A stretch of DNA of 41,636 nucleotides from NCBI GenBank assembly GCA_946534145.1, contig CAMNCH010000008.1:1-41636 (forward strand), in the 5' to 3' direction. Origin of the DNA: an uncultured Lachnospiraceae bacterium (GTDB lineage: Bacteria; Bacillota; Clostridia; Lachnospirales; Lachnospiraceae). Each line of letters starts with the position of its first letter. Within the stretch, counting starts at the first letter, position 1. The notes under the pieces were generated by a model. That model was not told where the DNA came from, did no database searches, and was given only the letters and a program-made list of their open reading frames with translations. Shown here one piece after another: positions 41,589-41,636 of the stretch. The position numbers and the translations under genes are program-made.

Positions 41589-41636
41589 CTAGTTGGTAAT
41601 AACCTGCTCTGTTTCCTTATCGAATACGTGAATCTT
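41589..41636 (-). CDS. C-terminal end of a sugar ABC transporter ATPase (MsmX/UgpC-like), partial
   Basis: The minus strand from the window edge reads KIHVFDKETEQVITN followed by TAG. This is the usual end of the MalK/MsmX/UgpC group, whose last strand reads like xHxFDxETxxxI. Only 15 codons are visible, so the call rests on this ending, the following terminator and the adjacent CdaR-type gene. Confidence 0.65.
   Translation of the reverse strand, partial: KIHVFDKETEQVITN

Noticed and set aside
1..41636. CRISPR array, tRNA genes, insertion sequences or prophage
   Set aside because: I looked for regular spaced repeats, tRNA arms, transposase motifs and terminal repeats and found none; the frequent CAAAAGAA word is not regularly spaced.

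Overview
The window reads as chromosomal DNA of a Gram-positive anaerobe of the Clostridia, most likely a Lachnospiraceae member. Evidence for this is the FabK-type enoyl reductase, the WhiA/RapZ/HPr-kinase cluster, a Bacillus/Clostridia-type long SRP RNA, a standalone NrdG-type radical SAM activase, a PucR/CdaR regulator beside a sugar ABC ATPase, and AGGAGG-type ribosome sites. I see no phage, IS, CRISPR or tRNA. Almost all genes are on the minus strand. The plus-strand genes are a cyclophilin, a DUF1846 protein, tadA, the SRP RNA and a PflX-like radical SAM protein.

Layout. (1) 1-8637: one fatty-acid operon read leftwards, acpP-accB-accC-accD-accA-fabH-fabK-fabD-fabG-fabF-fabZ (fabZ cut by the window edge), with a promoter at 8610-8637 flanked by a TAGTTAAA-type inverted repeat and an imperfect second copy. 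(2) 8671-10269: a three-gene LytTR / DUF3021-like / six-TM membrane-protein operon with its own promoter and terminator. (3) 10291-12221: a Na/Pi-cotransporter-PhoU gene behind a leader that matches the yybP-ykoY manganese riboswitch, with a mutually exclusive terminator. (4) 12227-15712: patatin-like lipase, aminotransferase, single-domain response regulator and a GNAT protein with an extra N-terminal domain. (5) 15781-16372: cyclophilin. (6) 16518-26331: a long operon ftsH-uvrC-hprK-ROK glucokinase-murB-rapZ-whiA-crh-like-lipid kinase, linking carbon-catabolite signalling, cell-wall precursor control and cell division. (7) 26376-28000: DUF1846 gene with a strong promoter, facing a secreted GH3 lipoprotein. 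(8) 30109-34588: TetR-MATE-ATP-grasp/His-domain phosphotransferase, which resembles a rifampin-phosphotransferase-type resistance cassette rather than PEP synthase. (9) 34592-38152: EamA permease, GH13 alpha-glucosidase with an unusual N-terminal module, NrdG-type activase. (10) 38210-41636: tadA, a small lipoprotein, SRP RNA directly abutting a PflX-like gene, a CdaR-type regulator, and the last codons of a MsmX/UgpC-type ABC ATPase.

Most interesting points: the Mn2+ riboswitch in front of a phosphate-transporter-family gene; the TetR-MATE-RPH-like cassette with a visible operator; two matching AT-rich palindromes inside fabG and fabD; an AccD that lacks its zinc ribbon; and a Crh-like protein with Glu at position 15 encoded in the same operon as HPr kinase. 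All calls come from reading the sequence; no database search was run.
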